DNA of 64,000 nucleotides from Fundicoccus sp052116145 (GTDB taxonomy: Bacteria; Bacillota; Bacilli; Lactobacillales; Aerococcaceae), in assembly GCF_052116145.1 (NCBI RefSeq), contig NZ_JBQKLQ010000004.1:124001-188000 (forward strand). The letters run 5' to 3'. The position numbers were made by a program, and so were the translations under genes. The notes beneath the pieces were generated by a model. It was not told the DNA's origin. It saw only the letters and a program-made list of their open reading frames with translations, and did no database searches. Positions 33,553-42,853 of the stretch are shown in pieces. How positions within the stretch are numbered: position 1 is the stretch's first letter; each line of letters starts with the position of its first letter.

Positions 33553-34518
33553 ATGAAACGAAGCAAGCGATCAGTCGACTATTCAAGATGGGGGTATATT
33601 TTTATTATCCCATTCTTTATTATATATTTTATTTTTTCATTTATTCCACTCTTAGATACTTTTCGATTTAGTTTTTTTGAGTATTTTAGTTCAGGCCTAC
33701 GTCAAATTGGTCCGAATTTTGTTGGTTTAGATAACTATAAGGCGTTACTAGACTCAGATATGTTGCGCTACGCGGGCAATACGATGGTGCTTTGGTCTTT
33801 AGGTTTCATCCCGCAAATGGTGGTAGCGATGCTTTTAGCATTATGGTTTACAGATAAACGTACAAAAATCACCGGCTTACAATTTTTTAAAGTAGTGATG
33901 TATTTACCCAACTTAATTATGGCTTCAGCATTCGCGATGATGTTTTTTGCTTTATTTTCAACGAATGGTCCTGTTAACTCTATTTTGATAAATTTAGGTT
34001 GGATTACAGATAAGATTGATTTTTTAGGCACGCCTTTTGGAACAAGAGCAATGATTGCTTTTATGAACTTCCTCATGTGGTTTGGTAATACGGCGATATT
34101 ACTAATGGCCGCAATTTTAGGAATCAATGAAGAAATCTTTGAATCCGCAGAAATGGATGGATGTACACCATTACAGAAGTTTACTAACATTACCTTACCT
34201 TTGATTCGTCCGATTCTTACCTATACATTAATTACCTCAATTATTGGTGGCTTGCAAATGTTTGACGTGCCCCAAATATTAACTAATGGACAAGGTTCAC
34301 CAAATAGAACGTCGATGACTTTAATCATGTTTCTTAATAGTCATTTGAAGAGTCGTAACTATGGAATGGCGGGAGCTTTATCTGTCTACCTATTTATTGT
34401 AAGTGGTATTCTGTGTTATTTTGTATATAAAATGTTAGAAGACCGCGATCCTACAGGGATGATGCGTGAGAAAGCAAAGAGAAGTCGAAAAAAGGGAGTG
34501 AAAACAAATGAAATCTAA
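33553..34518 (+). CDS. Sugar ABC permease, MalF/UgpA type
   Basis: Six-segment membrane permease of 321 residues, with the ATPase-docking loop ESAEMDGCTPLQKFTNITLP and a positively charged N-terminus (KRSKRSVDYSRW) and C-terminus. GAAGGAG precedes the ATG. It overlaps the next permease by 11 bases, so translation is coupled. It is clearly related to the permease at 16886, meaning this operon and the xylose operon share a recent common transporter type. Confidence 0.9.
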   Translation: MKRSKRSVDYSRWGYIFIIPFFIIYFIFSFIPLLDTFRFSFFEYFSSGLRQIGPNFVGLDNYKALLDSDMLRYAGNTMVLWSLGFIPQMVVAMLLALWFTDKRTKITGLQFFKVVMYLPNLIMASAFAMMFFALFSTNGPVNSILINLGWITDKIDFLGTPFGTRAMIAFMNFLMWFGNTAILLMAAILGINEEIFESAEMDGCTPLQKFTNITLPLIRPILTYTLITSIIGGLQMFDVPQILTNGQGSPNRTSMTLIMFLNSHLKSRNYGMAGALSVYLFIVSGILCYFVYKMLEDRDPTGMMREKAKRSRKKGVKTNEI

Positions 34519-35347
34519 ACAATCACTTTATACTATTATTAAATATGTTGTGCTAATATTCTTGTCGATTCTATGTTTATTTTCCTTTTATATTCTCCTG
34601 ATTAATTCAACTCGTTCTCATGCAGAGTTACAAAAAGGCTTCTCAGCTTTACCCGGCACACACTTTATAGAGAACCTGCGCAAAGTTGCAACGGACGGAA
34701 CCTTCCCAATGTTTAGAGGAATTGCGAACAGTATTTGGGTTTCTACAGCTGTAGCTGTGCTTTGTACTTATTTCTCAGCTTTGACTGCCTACGGAATTTA
34801 TCGGTATGATTTTAGATTGAAAAAAGGTGCTTTTACTTTTATTATGGCAATTTTGGTGATGCCAACTCAAGTCACCGCTATGGGATTCTTACGTTTAGTC
34901 ACCAATTTAAATATGGATGACACCTTATGGCCGCTAATCATCCCATCGATTGCTTCACCTGCTGTATTCTATTTTATGTTTAGTTACTTAAGAGCGACTT
35001 TATCGCTTTCGATTGTCGAAGCAGCACGGATTGACGGTTGTGGCGAGTTTGCGATTTTTAATCGAATTGTCTTACCAATTATGAAGCCGGCAATTGCAGT
35101 ACAAGCCATATTCGTCTTTGTAGGCGCATGGAATAATTATTTTATTCCGGCTTTAATTATTAATTCGAAAGATAAAATGACAGTACCTGTTCTGATTGCT
35201 ACACTGCGTGGCGCTGACTTTATGAATTTTGATATGGCGAAAGTTTATATGATGATTGTGGTTGCTATCATTCCGATTGTTGTTGTGTATTTATTATTAT
35301 CGAAATATATCATTGCGGGTGTGACGCTCGGAAGTGTGAAAGAATAA
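34508..35347 (+). CDS. Sugar ABC permease, MalG/UgpE type
   Basis: Partner permease, 279 residues, same length as the counterpart at 17823. EAA loop: EAARIDGCGEFAIFNRIVLP. C-terminus SKYIIAGVTLGSVKE. It starts inside the end of the previous gene (ATG 34508, GGGAG upstream). No ATPase gene follows, so an ATPase encoded elsewhere must energise both importers. Confidence 0.9.
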   Translation: MKSKQSLYTIIKYVVLIFLSILCLFSFYILLINSTRSHAELQKGFSALPGTHFIENLRKVATDGTFPMFRGIANSIWVSTAVAVLCTYFSALTAYGIYRYDFRLKKGAFTFIMAILVMPTQVTAMGFLRLVTNLNMDDTLWPLIIPSIASPAVFYFMFSYLRATLSLSIVEAARIDGCGEFAIFNRIVLPIMKPAIAVQAIFVFVGAWNNYFIPALIINSKDKMTVPVLIATLRGADFMNFDMAKVYMMIVVAIIPIVVVYLLLSKYIIAGVTLGSVKE

Positions 35348-35539
35348 CGTGTTGAGTAAAGAAAGTCACTGAGTCAGCATGACCTATTATAAAGGATCGA
35401 AATATTCTGATGCTATCTGGCTATTCTAAAGTTTACTGACCAAATAATATAAATTTAACAAAGTATTATGGATATATTGATGATATGATATAGAAGGATA
35501 AGCAAATTAGGTTAAAGCCGTAAATTGAGGTGTGTATTA

Positions 35540-36283
35540 TTGGGACCATTAAACGATAATTGGATCATTGAATCAGATTTTTCTGAATTGGGTATGAAAC
35601 ATCGCAAGTTATCAGAAGAATATTTATTCTATAAAGCTGTAGCTGAAGGCAACCTTAGTATGATTGATAAAAATTTCAAAGAGGAAAAGTTTATTGAATC
35701 AAAAGGGGTGGGCAAGCTATCCAAAAATCATGTTGTGAATATTAAATATCATTTTGTGATTACAACAGCATTGATTACCAGATTTTGCAGTGGTGCTGGA
35801 ATGGAAATAGAAAGAGCTTTTCGCTTAAGTGATTACTACATTCAAAAATTGGATCATTTGCATACATTTGAGGAAGTACATCGTCTCCATCAGGAAATGG
35901 TGTTGGATTTCACGAATAAAATGCGTATCATCAAAATTAGTGATACAGCATCAAAGCATGTGACTGAAAGTAAAAACTATATTTATGCACATATCCAGGA
36001 GCGCATGCTAGTGGAAGATATCGCGTTGGAGTTAAATATAAATGCAAGTTATCTTTCGAGATTGTTTAAAGCTGAGATGGGCCTACCTATTAGTAAGTAT
36101 ATTAATCAACAGAAAATCAGGTTAGCGATGAATTTGTTGAGGTATTCAGATGAAACAGTGTTGGATATTGCTAATAAATTTTCTTTTTCTTCACAAAGCC
36201 ATTTTATTAAACATTTTAAAGAGTTTGTTGGGATTACTCCTAAGAAATTTAGAGATAAATACTATATGACATTAGAACAATAA
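35540..36283 (+). CDS. AraC-family transcriptional regulator
   Basis: Residues about 145-247 are an AraC DNA-binding domain with two helix-turn-helix units (MLVEDIALELNINASYLSRLFKAEMG and ETVLDIANKFSFSSQSHFIKHFKEFVGITPKKFRDKY). The N-terminal 140 residues are helical and lack an obvious cupin sugar-binding barrel, a layout shared by many lactic-acid-bacteria AraC regulators. Start: TTG 35540 with GAGG 9 bases upstream is better than TTG 35525, which precedes that site. It sits between the permeases and the GH3 gene on the same strand and probably activates this operon, where the promoter lacks a -35. Confidence 0.85.
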   Translation: MGPLNDNWIIESDFSELGMKHRKLSEEYLFYKAVAEGNLSMIDKNFKEEKFIESKGVGKLSKNHVVNIKYHFVITTALITRFCSGAGMEIERAFRLSDYYIQKLDHLHTFEEVHRLHQEMVLDFTNKMRIIKISDTASKHVTESKNYIYAHIQERMLVEDIALELNINASYLSRLFKAEMGLPISKYINQQKIRLAMNLLRYSDETVLDIANKFSFSSQSHFIKHFKEFVGITPKKFRDKYYMTLEQ

Positions 36284-36337
36284 ATAGACTAGATCATCTT
36301 TTTAGATGATTTATGTATCAGTAAGTGGAGGAAGGAA

Positions 36338-38707
36338 ATGACAAATACAAATAATGTCAATGAGTTAGTTCAACTGATTAATATAAAAGACGGTATCATT
36401 GGTGAAAAAAGACAGCGGCCAGTAATGTCTCAATTATTGAGAACCGCGGCAGCAGAGAGCATCGTTCTACTAGAAAATAACGGTGTATTACCTTTGAAAT
36501 CAGACAGTAAGGTTTCGGTTTTCGGTCGGAGTCAATTGGATTATTTTTATGTAGGCTATGGTTCTGGAGGGGAAGTAAATCCTCCTTACGTTGTTAATAT
36601 GCTAGAAGGACTTAAGCAAAAAAGCGTTCAACTCTATCAACCCTTGGTTGAAGTCTATGAAGACTATTCACGTCATCATCAAGTTGATGATGGTGTTTGG
36701 GGACAATGGCCACGTTTCTTAGAAGAAATGCCAGTATCTGATGAATTAATCACCCAAGTACGCGAGCACTCTGATGTCGCTATTTTGGTAATTGGTCGGG
36801 CTGCTGGTGAAGACAGAGAGAACATTTTAGAAGCAGGAAGTTATTACTTAACCGAAAAAGAGGAAGCACTCATTAAGAAAGTCACGACGCAATTTGAAAA
36901 AGTGGTCTTGATCATCAACAGCGGGAATGTGATCGACCTAGCTTGGACACAAGTCTATAACTTTTCAGCTATTTTATTTGCGTGGCAAGGTGGCATGGAA
37001 AGCGGGCATGCAATTGCTGACATTCTGCTAGGAGATGTGAATCCGTCTGCAAAATTACCGGATACCATCGCACGTCATTATGAAGATTATCCAAGTGCCA
37101 AGCAATTTGGTCATGAAGAATTTGTGGAATACGTTGAGGATATTTATGTTGGTTATCGTTATTTCGAAACCTTCCATCCAGAAAAAATCCTCTATCCTTT
37201 TGGCTATGGACTGAGTTATACGGAATTTGAAATAGAATCCAATTTCAGCCTAGAAGGGCCGCAGGTCACCCTTCAAACTAGCGTGACAAACATTGGAAAA
37301 GTTGCTGGAAAGCAAGTTGTTCAAGTGTATTATCAAGCGCCACAAGGTCAATTGGGTAAACCAAGTCGAAATTTAATTCGCTTTGCTAAAACGATTTTAC
37401 TTGACCCCAATACGACGCAAGAGATTGAATTTACTTTTGACTTGAATGAATTAGCTTCCTACGACGATCGGGGGATAACCGGTCACCCCTTCAGTTATGT
37501 GTTAGAAGCAGGGGATTATCACTTCTTTGTGGGGACTGGTTTGGACAACTTAGAAGCAGTTGACTCTTATTACTTGGAAAATTTAGTTCTTGTGGAAAAT
37601 TTAAGTCAAATTTCAGCTCCAGTTGAAAAATTTGATCGCTTAGTGGCTGAAGTAAAAGATGGAAAATTAGTTGAAAGCTACCAGCCGGTCACACTGCAAC
37701 ATATTTCGGTTAAGGAAAGAATTGATCAAGAATTAGAAACGCTATCTGAAGTAGAAGACCAGCAGGTCTTTTTAGATACTGGTAAAACAATGTCAGAAAT
37801 CATTCAATCATTATCCGCTATAGAATTAGATGCAATCACCCGCGGTGAAGGCAAGATGAATAGTCCGTTTGGTCCGAAAGGGAATGCGGGCATGCTTGGT
37901 GGAACGATTGAGTCTCTTCGAGATAAAGGCATTCCATCAGTCATTACGACCGATGGTCCTGCTGGCATTCGCCTCAATTATTACGCGTCCTTATTACCGT
38001 GCGGCACCGCTTTGGCGAGTACTTGGGATTTGGCTTTAATTCAACGAATTGGAGAAGAGTTTGGAAAAGAACTAGTTGAACTGGGCTCTGATATTATTCT
38101 TGCACCAGGTATGAATATTCATCGCAATCCCTTAGGTGGACGCAATTTTGAGTATTTCTCTGAAGATCCTTATTTGACAGGGAAAATGGCTGCGAGTTAT
38201 GTCAAAGGAGTACAAAGTCATAATGTATCGACTTGTCCGAAACATTTTGCATGCAATAATCAAGAGACCAACCGAAATTATAATGATTCTAGAATATCAG
38301 AAAGAGCCTTGAGGGAAATCTATTTGAAGCCTTTTGAAATTTGTGTCAAGGAATCTCAACCTCATGCCATTATGACCGCTTATAATAAGATTAATGGTGT
38401 ATGGGCTCATTATCATTATGACTTAGTGACCGAAGTCTTAAGAAAAGAATGGGACTTTCAAGGTTGTATTATGACGGATTGGTGGATGCGTATGGCAAGC
38501 GATCCGAACTGTCCACAGATTGAAAACAATGCCTACCGTGTGAGAGCTCAAGTCGATATCTTAATGCCTGGTGGTCAATCATTTGAAATAGAGGAATCAG
38601 ATTCGTCACTTATTCAATCCTTAGATCATCCTGATGGACTGACATTAAAAGAGGCTCAACGCTCGGCACTCAATGTACTGAAATTAATTCAAAAAATTAA
38701 AGGATAA
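36338..38707 (+). CDS. GH3 glycosidase with swapped domain order
   Basis: Beta-glycosidase (beta-glucosidase or beta-xylosidase) of glycoside hydrolase family 3. The usual order is reversed: the GH3 C-terminal alpha/beta domain comes first (AAAESIVLLENNGVLPL, GRAAGEDREN, WQGGMESGHAIADILLG), then a fibronectin-III-like domain (GKQVVQVYYQAP, about 310-400), and the TIM barrel last (TDGPAGIRL, MNIHRNPLGGRNFEYFSEDP, CPKHFACNNQETNR, and the nucleophile Asp near residue 714 in GCIMTDWWM). This order is known from rumen bacterial BglA-type enzymes. 789 residues, no signal peptide, hence cytoplasmic and dependent on the importer upstream. GGAGGA precedes the ATG. The bond specificity is unknown. Confidence 0.92.
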   Translation: MTNTNNVNELVQLINIKDGIIGEKRQRPVMSQLLRTAAAESIVLLENNGVLPLKSDSKVSVFGRSQLDYFYVGYGSGGEVNPPYVVNMLEGLKQKSVQLYQPLVEVYEDYSRHHQVDDGVWGQWPRFLEEMPVSDELITQVREHSDVAILVIGRAAGEDRENILEAGSYYLTEKEEALIKKVTTQFEKVVLIINSGNVIDLAWTQVYNFSAILFAWQGGMESGHAIADILLGDVNPSAKLPDTIARHYEDYPSAKQFGHEEFVEYVEDIYVGYRYFETFHPEKILYPFGYGLSYTEFEIESNFSLEGPQVTLQTSVTNIGKVAGKQVVQVYYQAPQGQLGKPSRNLIRFAKTILLDPNTTQEIEFTFDLNELASYDDRGITGHPFSYVLEAGDYHFFVGTGLDNLEAVDSYYLENLVLVENLSQISAPVEKFDRLVAEVKDGKLVESYQPVTLQHISVKERIDQELETLSEVEDQQVFLDTGKTMSEIIQSLSAIELDAITRGEGKMNSPFGPKGNAGMLGGTIESLRDKGIPSVITTDGPAGIRLNYYASLLPCGTALASTWDLALIQRIGEEFGKELVELGSDIILAPGMNIHRNPLGGRNFEYFSEDPYLTGKMAASYVKGVQSHNVSTCPKHFACNNQETNRNYNDSRISERALREIYLKPFEICVKESQPHAIMTAYNKINGVWAHYHYDLVTEVLRKEWDFQGCIMTDWWMRMASDPNCPQIENNAYRVRAQVDILMPGGQSFEIEESDSSLIQSLDHPDGLTLKEAQRSALNVLKLIQKIKG

Positions 38708-38714
38708 ACGTTAG

Positions 38715-38742
38715 AGAGGGGCTTTGTTGCTCCTCTTTTTTG
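38715..38742 (+). terminator. Terminator of the GH3 operon
   Basis: AGAGGGGC, loop TTTGTT, GCTCCTCT, then TTTTT, within 10 bases of the stop. Confidence 0.85.
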
Positions 38743-39048
38743 CGTGATCATTTTGGTTAAAGTTTATTGCTAGTTGATTAAAAGATAAACATCTTTATTT
38801 CTTCGATTACTTTATTCTAGAAAAATTAAGATGGGAGAGCTAGTTATCGTATTTTGTCAGGGGGGAAATGCGCGTTTTATTAATAAAAAATGAGAATAGA
38901 AGCCACTAAGTGAAGACTTAATAAAAAATTAGAATATACGTTGCCTTTGTGAACTTTATCGTTTAAAGTTGAACAGTATGGAGATAAATGCTTAAAATCA
39001 GTCGCATTTTAATGAAAAATATAGTGAAGCGATTTAAGGAGAAAATAA
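38743..39048. other. Intergenic stretch before the Na/Pi transporter
   Basis: About 300 AT-rich bases. A short frame at 38988-39170 overlaps the transporter start in another frame and is not supported. I see no clear promoter or structure. Confidence 0.5.
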
Positions 39049-40761
39049 ATGAATATTGCAATGGATTTGCTAATGATGTTAGGTGGAGTCGCTGTTTTCA
39101 TGTTTGGTATGAAACAGATGAGTTCAGGATTAGAACAAGGGGCTGGCACAAGAATCCGTGGCATCTTTAAGAAGATGAACCGAAATAGAATGATGAACTA
39201 TGGGATTGGAATTGGGGCAACTGCTTTGGTTCAATCGTCATCAGCAACGTCAATTATGTCAGTTGGATTGGCTCACGCGAAAATTATTTCTGTAAAACAA
39301 GGTGCAGGTTTCATCTTAGGAGCAAAAGTCGGAACAACCGCATCGGCTTATATCTTTGCTTTGTCAGGGCTTAGCAAGGGCGGCTTTTCAATTAGTGCGT
39401 TGTTTGCTTCATTCGCTTTTATTGGTGTGATGATCATCTTCACGACCAGTAACATCACGTTGAATAAATCTGCCCCCTTCCTAATTGGTTTTGGGATGTT
39501 ATTTATCGGGATGGAAGTTATGGAAATGGCAATTGGGGGCGCGGATTCTACATTAAGTGTTGAATTATCAAAAGTCTTCCAATATGACATTATGCAGAAC
39601 CCTTTTATGTTAGTGATTTTAGGAATTTTATTTACATCCATTATCCAATCATCTTCAGCTGCAACGGGTGTTTTCATAGCATTCTTAGCCACGGGAGTTA
39701 TTACTGATATTGATCAATCCTTTTTCTTAGTAATGGGTGCGAATATTGGTACTTGTAGTGATGGTATCATGGCCTCATTGACGACAAATGCTTATGGTAA
39801 ACGAATCGCTTTATTCCACTTAATAACAAGTGTGATTGGTGCGATTGCCTTCTTATTTATTACGATCGCATTTAGACAGCCGATTGTAGATTTTTTTAAT
39901 GGCATGTTTCCAAATAATCCTTCATTTAGTTTAGCGACGTTTAACTTGATTTATAACACCATTTATACGTTACCTCTCCTGCTATTCCTAGACCCATTAG
40001 TTAACATGGTGACAGGCATGGTGAAGGATAAGGATCAAGAATTGGAAGAATTATCGTTTATCGATGAAAGTTCTTTACAGACGCCATCAGTTGCGATTGA
40101 ACAAGCGTTGAAAGAAATGTACGCAATGGCAATCCTTGCGAAAGAAAACATTGACTGTGCCTACGAGGCTTTAATCAATGAAGATTTGACCGACAGTAAA
40201 AAAATTAAAGATAATGAATATCGAATTAACTTTTTAACCACTAAATTAACCAGTTTCTTTATCAAAATATCATCAGTTAACTCGAATGCGGATGATGAAA
40301 TGCTGATTGGTGGTTTACACCACGTGGCAAACGATATTGAGCGTCTAGGAGACTACGCGGTCCTCTTGTTAGATGAAACTCAATACATGAAGGAAAATAA
40401 TATTAGGTTCTTAGAAGAAACTAAAGAAGAGCTGAACGAAATTTACGAGCGTATTAGTCACATGTTTGGATTAGGTTTTGATGCCTTTTCTAATCGTGAA
40501 ACTGAAAACTTCAGTAAAATCGCTAGACTTCACTTGAAAACTAAGAAATTAATTGCTGCATCTCGTGATGAACATGTGGCGCGTTTAAGTTCAGAGCTTT
40601 ATCCAGTTGAAGTGTCTAAGAGTGTGTATTCGACGCTATTCTCATTACAGAGAATTTCGGATCACTTGGTTAACGTTGCCTACTCAATTAGATCAACAAC
40701 CGGTAGTAGAACTGAAGCAATGCAAGCCGTTGAAAACGAGAAGAGAATTTCTGAACGTTAG
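39049..40761 (+). CDS. Na/Pi cotransporter family protein with PhoU domain
   Basis: NptA/YjbB-type sodium-phosphate cotransporter. Residues 1-330 hold about eight membrane segments with two inverted repeats, each carrying the QSSSA signature (QSSSATSIMSVG and QSSSAATGVFIAF). After the last segment the C-terminal 230 residues form a PhoU-like helical bundle (GGLHHVANDIERLGDYAVLL, SLQRISDHLVNVAYSIR). 570 residues is usual for the fused form. AAGGAG precedes the ATG. It moves phosphate across the membrane; many bacterial members export rather than import. Alone on its transcript, with a terminator downstream. Confidence 0.92.
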   Translation: MNIAMDLLMMLGGVAVFMFGMKQMSSGLEQGAGTRIRGIFKKMNRNRMMNYGIGIGATALVQSSSATSIMSVGLAHAKIISVKQGAGFILGAKVGTTASAYIFALSGLSKGGFSISALFASFAFIGVMIIFTTSNITLNKSAPFLIGFGMLFIGMEVMEMAIGGADSTLSVELSKVFQYDIMQNPFMLVILGILFTSIIQSSSAATGVFIAFLATGVITDIDQSFFLVMGANIGTCSDGIMASLTTNAYGKRIALFHLITSVIGAIAFLFITIAFRQPIVDFFNGMFPNNPSFSLATFNLIYNTIYTLPLLLFLDPLVNMVTGMVKDKDQELEELSFIDESSLQTPSVAIEQALKEMYAMAILAKENIDCAYEALINEDLTDSKKIKDNEYRINFLTTKLTSFFIKISSVNSNADDEMLIGGLHHVANDIERLGDYAVLLLDETQYMKENNIRFLEETKEELNEIYERISHMFGLGFDAFSNRETENFSKIARLHLKTKKLIAASRDEHVARLSSELYPVEVSKSVYSTLFSLQRISDHLVNVAYSIRSTTGSRTEAMQAVENEKRISER

Positions 40762-40875
40762 ATTTAATCTGACGGCTAGTGACTAAAAATGTAGAAAGTG
40801 ACTAGTTTGCTGTTTGGCGTCGGGTAAGTGTTCTGAAAGGTTCAGCAAATTTATAATAGAAATGTTAACGGCAAG

Positions 40876-40904
40876 CACTTTCTCATTGCGAGGAAGTGTT
40901 TTTG
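40876..40904 (+). terminator. Terminator after the Na/Pi transporter
   Basis: CACTTTCTC (40876-40884), loop ATTGC, GAGGAAGTG (40890-40898), TTTTTG. The stretch 40762-41105 otherwise holds only the promoter TATAAT at 41032-41037 for the small gene that follows. Confidence 0.8.
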
Positions 40905-41105
40905 CTTGAATTAAACGTGGTGGAATTCAGTTATCGCTTTAAGTAGTCGATGTCCAGATTGTCTATCAATTAAAAATTAATTTATCATTAATTTTTATGT
41001 AATTTTAATACACTGAAGAGTCGTGTTGCGGTATAATGTGGTGATTGATGAAACTACTTATTCCGCCGAGACTAAAGTAGACCGTTAATGAAGGTGGTGG
41101 AAAGA

Positions 41106-41234
41106 ATGAATGCAAAAGAAAAAATGTTAGAAATTATCAAAAACAAGCAGTCGGGTGGCCGATCTAAGAACAAAACCGAGCCTAAGAATGATGCTAAATA
41201 CATGCGAAAAGGACCGAAGATTTTCAATAAATAA
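41106..41234 (+). CDS. Very small basic protein (42 residues)
   Basis: A 42-codon frame, ATG 41106 to TAA 41234, preceded by GGTGGTGGAAAG and by a TATAAT box at 41032. The peptide is rich in Lys, Arg and Asn, starts MNAKEKMLEIIKNK and ends with YMRKGPKIFNK, with a flexible Gly/Ser/Lys middle. Such a basic, partly helical peptide could bind nucleic acid or the ribosome, but I do not recognise the family. Ribosome binding site, promoter and a following terminator (41303-41332) make it a credible gene. Confidence 0.6.
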   Translation: MNAKEKMLEIIKNKQSGGRSKNKTEPKNDAKYMRKGPKIFNK

Positions 41235-41302
41235 TCGGTGGTTTGATATGTTGTGGGGCTTAGGCCTCGTGATTATCCATTAAATATAATGCAAATTTCT
41301 AG

Positions 41303-41332
41303 ACACTTTCATTAATTGGAGGTGTTTTTTTT
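41303..41332 (+). terminator. Terminator after the small basic protein gene
   Basis: ACACTTTC (41303-41310), loop ATTAATT, GGAGGTGT (41318-41325) with wobbles, then seven T. Confidence 0.75.
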
Positions 41333-41365
41333 GCATATAATAAATTTTCTAAAAGGAAAACCCCA

Positions 41366-41394
41366 TTGACATACGAACGTTAGTTCGGTATTAT
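41366..41394 (+). promoter_or_regulatory. Promoter with a TetR-like operator in its spacer
   Basis: TTGACA (41366-41371), 17-base spacer, TATTAT (41389-41394). The spacer contains the perfect inverted repeat CGAAC-GTTA-GTTCG (41374-41387), the kind of short dyad bound by TetR-family repressors between -35 and -10. No TetR gene is nearby. Confidence 0.75.
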
Positions 41395-41490
41395 GTGTTT
41401 AAATAGTTCATATTGTAATGTTGCAAAATTGATGATAACACAGGGGCGGACAAATTTATTCTAAAGATCATTTTAAAAAGGAGCATTTAA

Positions 41491-42264
41491 ATGAATCTAC
41501 TTTCATCTTATCAATTGGACGATTCTTTTATAAAGTTTTTGATTTATTTACCAGCCGAAGCACAAGAAACGGAAGGTCCGGTATTCAGATTTGAAGCAGA
41601 GTTTGTCATCTGGAAAAAAAATTACGTCGACGAATATAATACAGAATTAGATGACGATCAATATGACTTGGAGAGCGTTTCAGCAATGACGCTTGTTGGT
41701 CATACTGCTGATTTAGCCACTGATTACCTATACACTGCTGATGCAATTTCTGAGAGTACGATTGAGAATTATGCATTTGCTAAAGGAATGTACGAACAAT
41801 TACAGGATTCTGCCTTTCACGATGCACTTATTGAGGAAACTGGTATTGGGATTAATCGGTGGGCGACGTTCGAGGCTGTTTATATTAGTCAAGAATTAAC
41901 ACTAACTAGTGAAGAATTTCAAGCAGAAATATTCAATAATTTTATAATGAGATTAACAGAAACTTGGCGAGAGCTATTTAACAATGATGTCACACTCCTA
42001 TCATTTAGTGAAAGGTTATACGTAACGGATGATCCAAATGCTCTGATTGAAGTAAAGGATGGCTATAAAAAAGCTGGTTTCTTTTCTGTCTTGCACAAGC
42101 AAAAAATGATTGAAGAGAATGTTTATAATAATCAAGGACTTAAGCTGAAAGATATTCTATCGCAGGATTTAGGTAACCAACTATTCAGTGAAGAATTTAA
42201 AAATGAAAAGTCACAACACTATAGCGGCGTCATCTTTAATCAAAGGATTTATGGTAGTCTTTGA
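41491..42264 (+). CDS. Hypothetical soluble acidic protein under a TetR-like operator
   Basis: A 257-residue protein with no signal peptide or membrane segment and an acidic N-terminal half. It is predicted largely helical, with motifs such as GHTADLATDYLYTADAISES and TGIGINRWATFEAVY, none of which I can assign to a family. AAGGAG precedes the ATG. The gene has a leader of about 85 bases behind a promoter with a dyad operator, so it is probably an inducible single-gene unit. It does not look like a regulator itself (no helix-turn-helix seen). The function is unknown. Confidence 0.7.
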   Translation: MNLLSSYQLDDSFIKFLIYLPAEAQETEGPVFRFEAEFVIWKKNYVDEYNTELDDDQYDLESVSAMTLVGHTADLATDYLYTADAISESTIENYAFAKGMYEQLQDSAFHDALIEETGIGINRWATFEAVYISQELTLTSEEFQAEIFNNFIMRLTETWRELFNNDVTLLSFSERLYVTDDPNALIEVKDGYKKAGFFSVLHKQKMIEENVYNNQGLKLKDILSQDLGNQLFSEEFKNEKSQHYSGVIFNQRIYGSL

Positions 42265-42442
42265 GCAAGTTAAGCCTTTCCGTGGGAATCGTTCTAGTCA
42301 CTTGTCGAAGAAGGTCAGAGGAGCAATCTTTTTCATTGTATATTCAGCATATAAAGGTATACTAAATGAGAGTATTAACTGACTGAAATAAGTTAATCAT
42401 TAAGCAGACAAATGAATCAGATAAAAACTAGGAGATGACAAC

Positions 42443-42829
42443 ATGCATATTGAACACGTAGCCATTTGGGTAAAAGACCTTGAGAAAATGAGAGCGTTTT
42501 ATGTGGATTATTTTAATGTCAGTAGCAGTGAATTATATTATAATCCGAAAACACAATTTCAATCGTACTTCTTGACCTTCGAGTCTGGTAGTCGCTTAGA
42601 GCTGATGACGAAAAAGTTTTTAGCTGGTCGTGCTGTGGATATCTTTGGTTATGCGCATTTAGCGATTGCTGTGGGCGGCAAGGCCGATGTTGATGCATTC
42701 GTAGAGAAGATGGTGTCTAAACAATATCCGTTATTGAATGGACCGCGCATGACGGGTGATGGCTATTATGAAGCAGTGGTTCAAGATCCTGAAGGCAATT
42801 TAATTGAACTGACGACTGACCTAGAATAA
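42443..42829 (+). CDS. VOC-family protein (glyoxalase/bleomycin resistance fold)
   Basis: Vicinal-oxygen-chelate fold protein, 128 residues. Seen: the N-terminal IEHVAIWVKDLEKMRAFYVDYFN, FLTFESGSRLELM, GYAHLAIAVG and the C-terminal YYEAVVQDPEGNLIELT, giving the expected His and Glu metal ligands of both halves. Typical of small glyoxalase-like enzymes in firmicutes; the substrate is not defined. AGGAGATG precedes the ATG. The sugar acetyltransferase follows 24 bases later, possibly on the same transcript. Confidence 0.85.
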   Translation: MHIEHVAIWVKDLEKMRAFYVDYFNVSSSELYYNPKTQFQSYFLTFESGSRLELMTKKFLAGRAVDIFGYAHLAIAVGGKADVDAFVEKMVSKQYPLLNGPRMTGDGYYEAVVQDPEGNLIELTTDLE

Positions 42830-42853
42830 TTAGTATATTGGAGCGATGATAAT

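Noticed and set aside
36290..36312. ATCATC/GATGAT hairpin after the AraC gene
   Set aside because: Six-base AT-rich stem of low stability, directly before the GH3 ribosome binding site; not enough to call a terminator.
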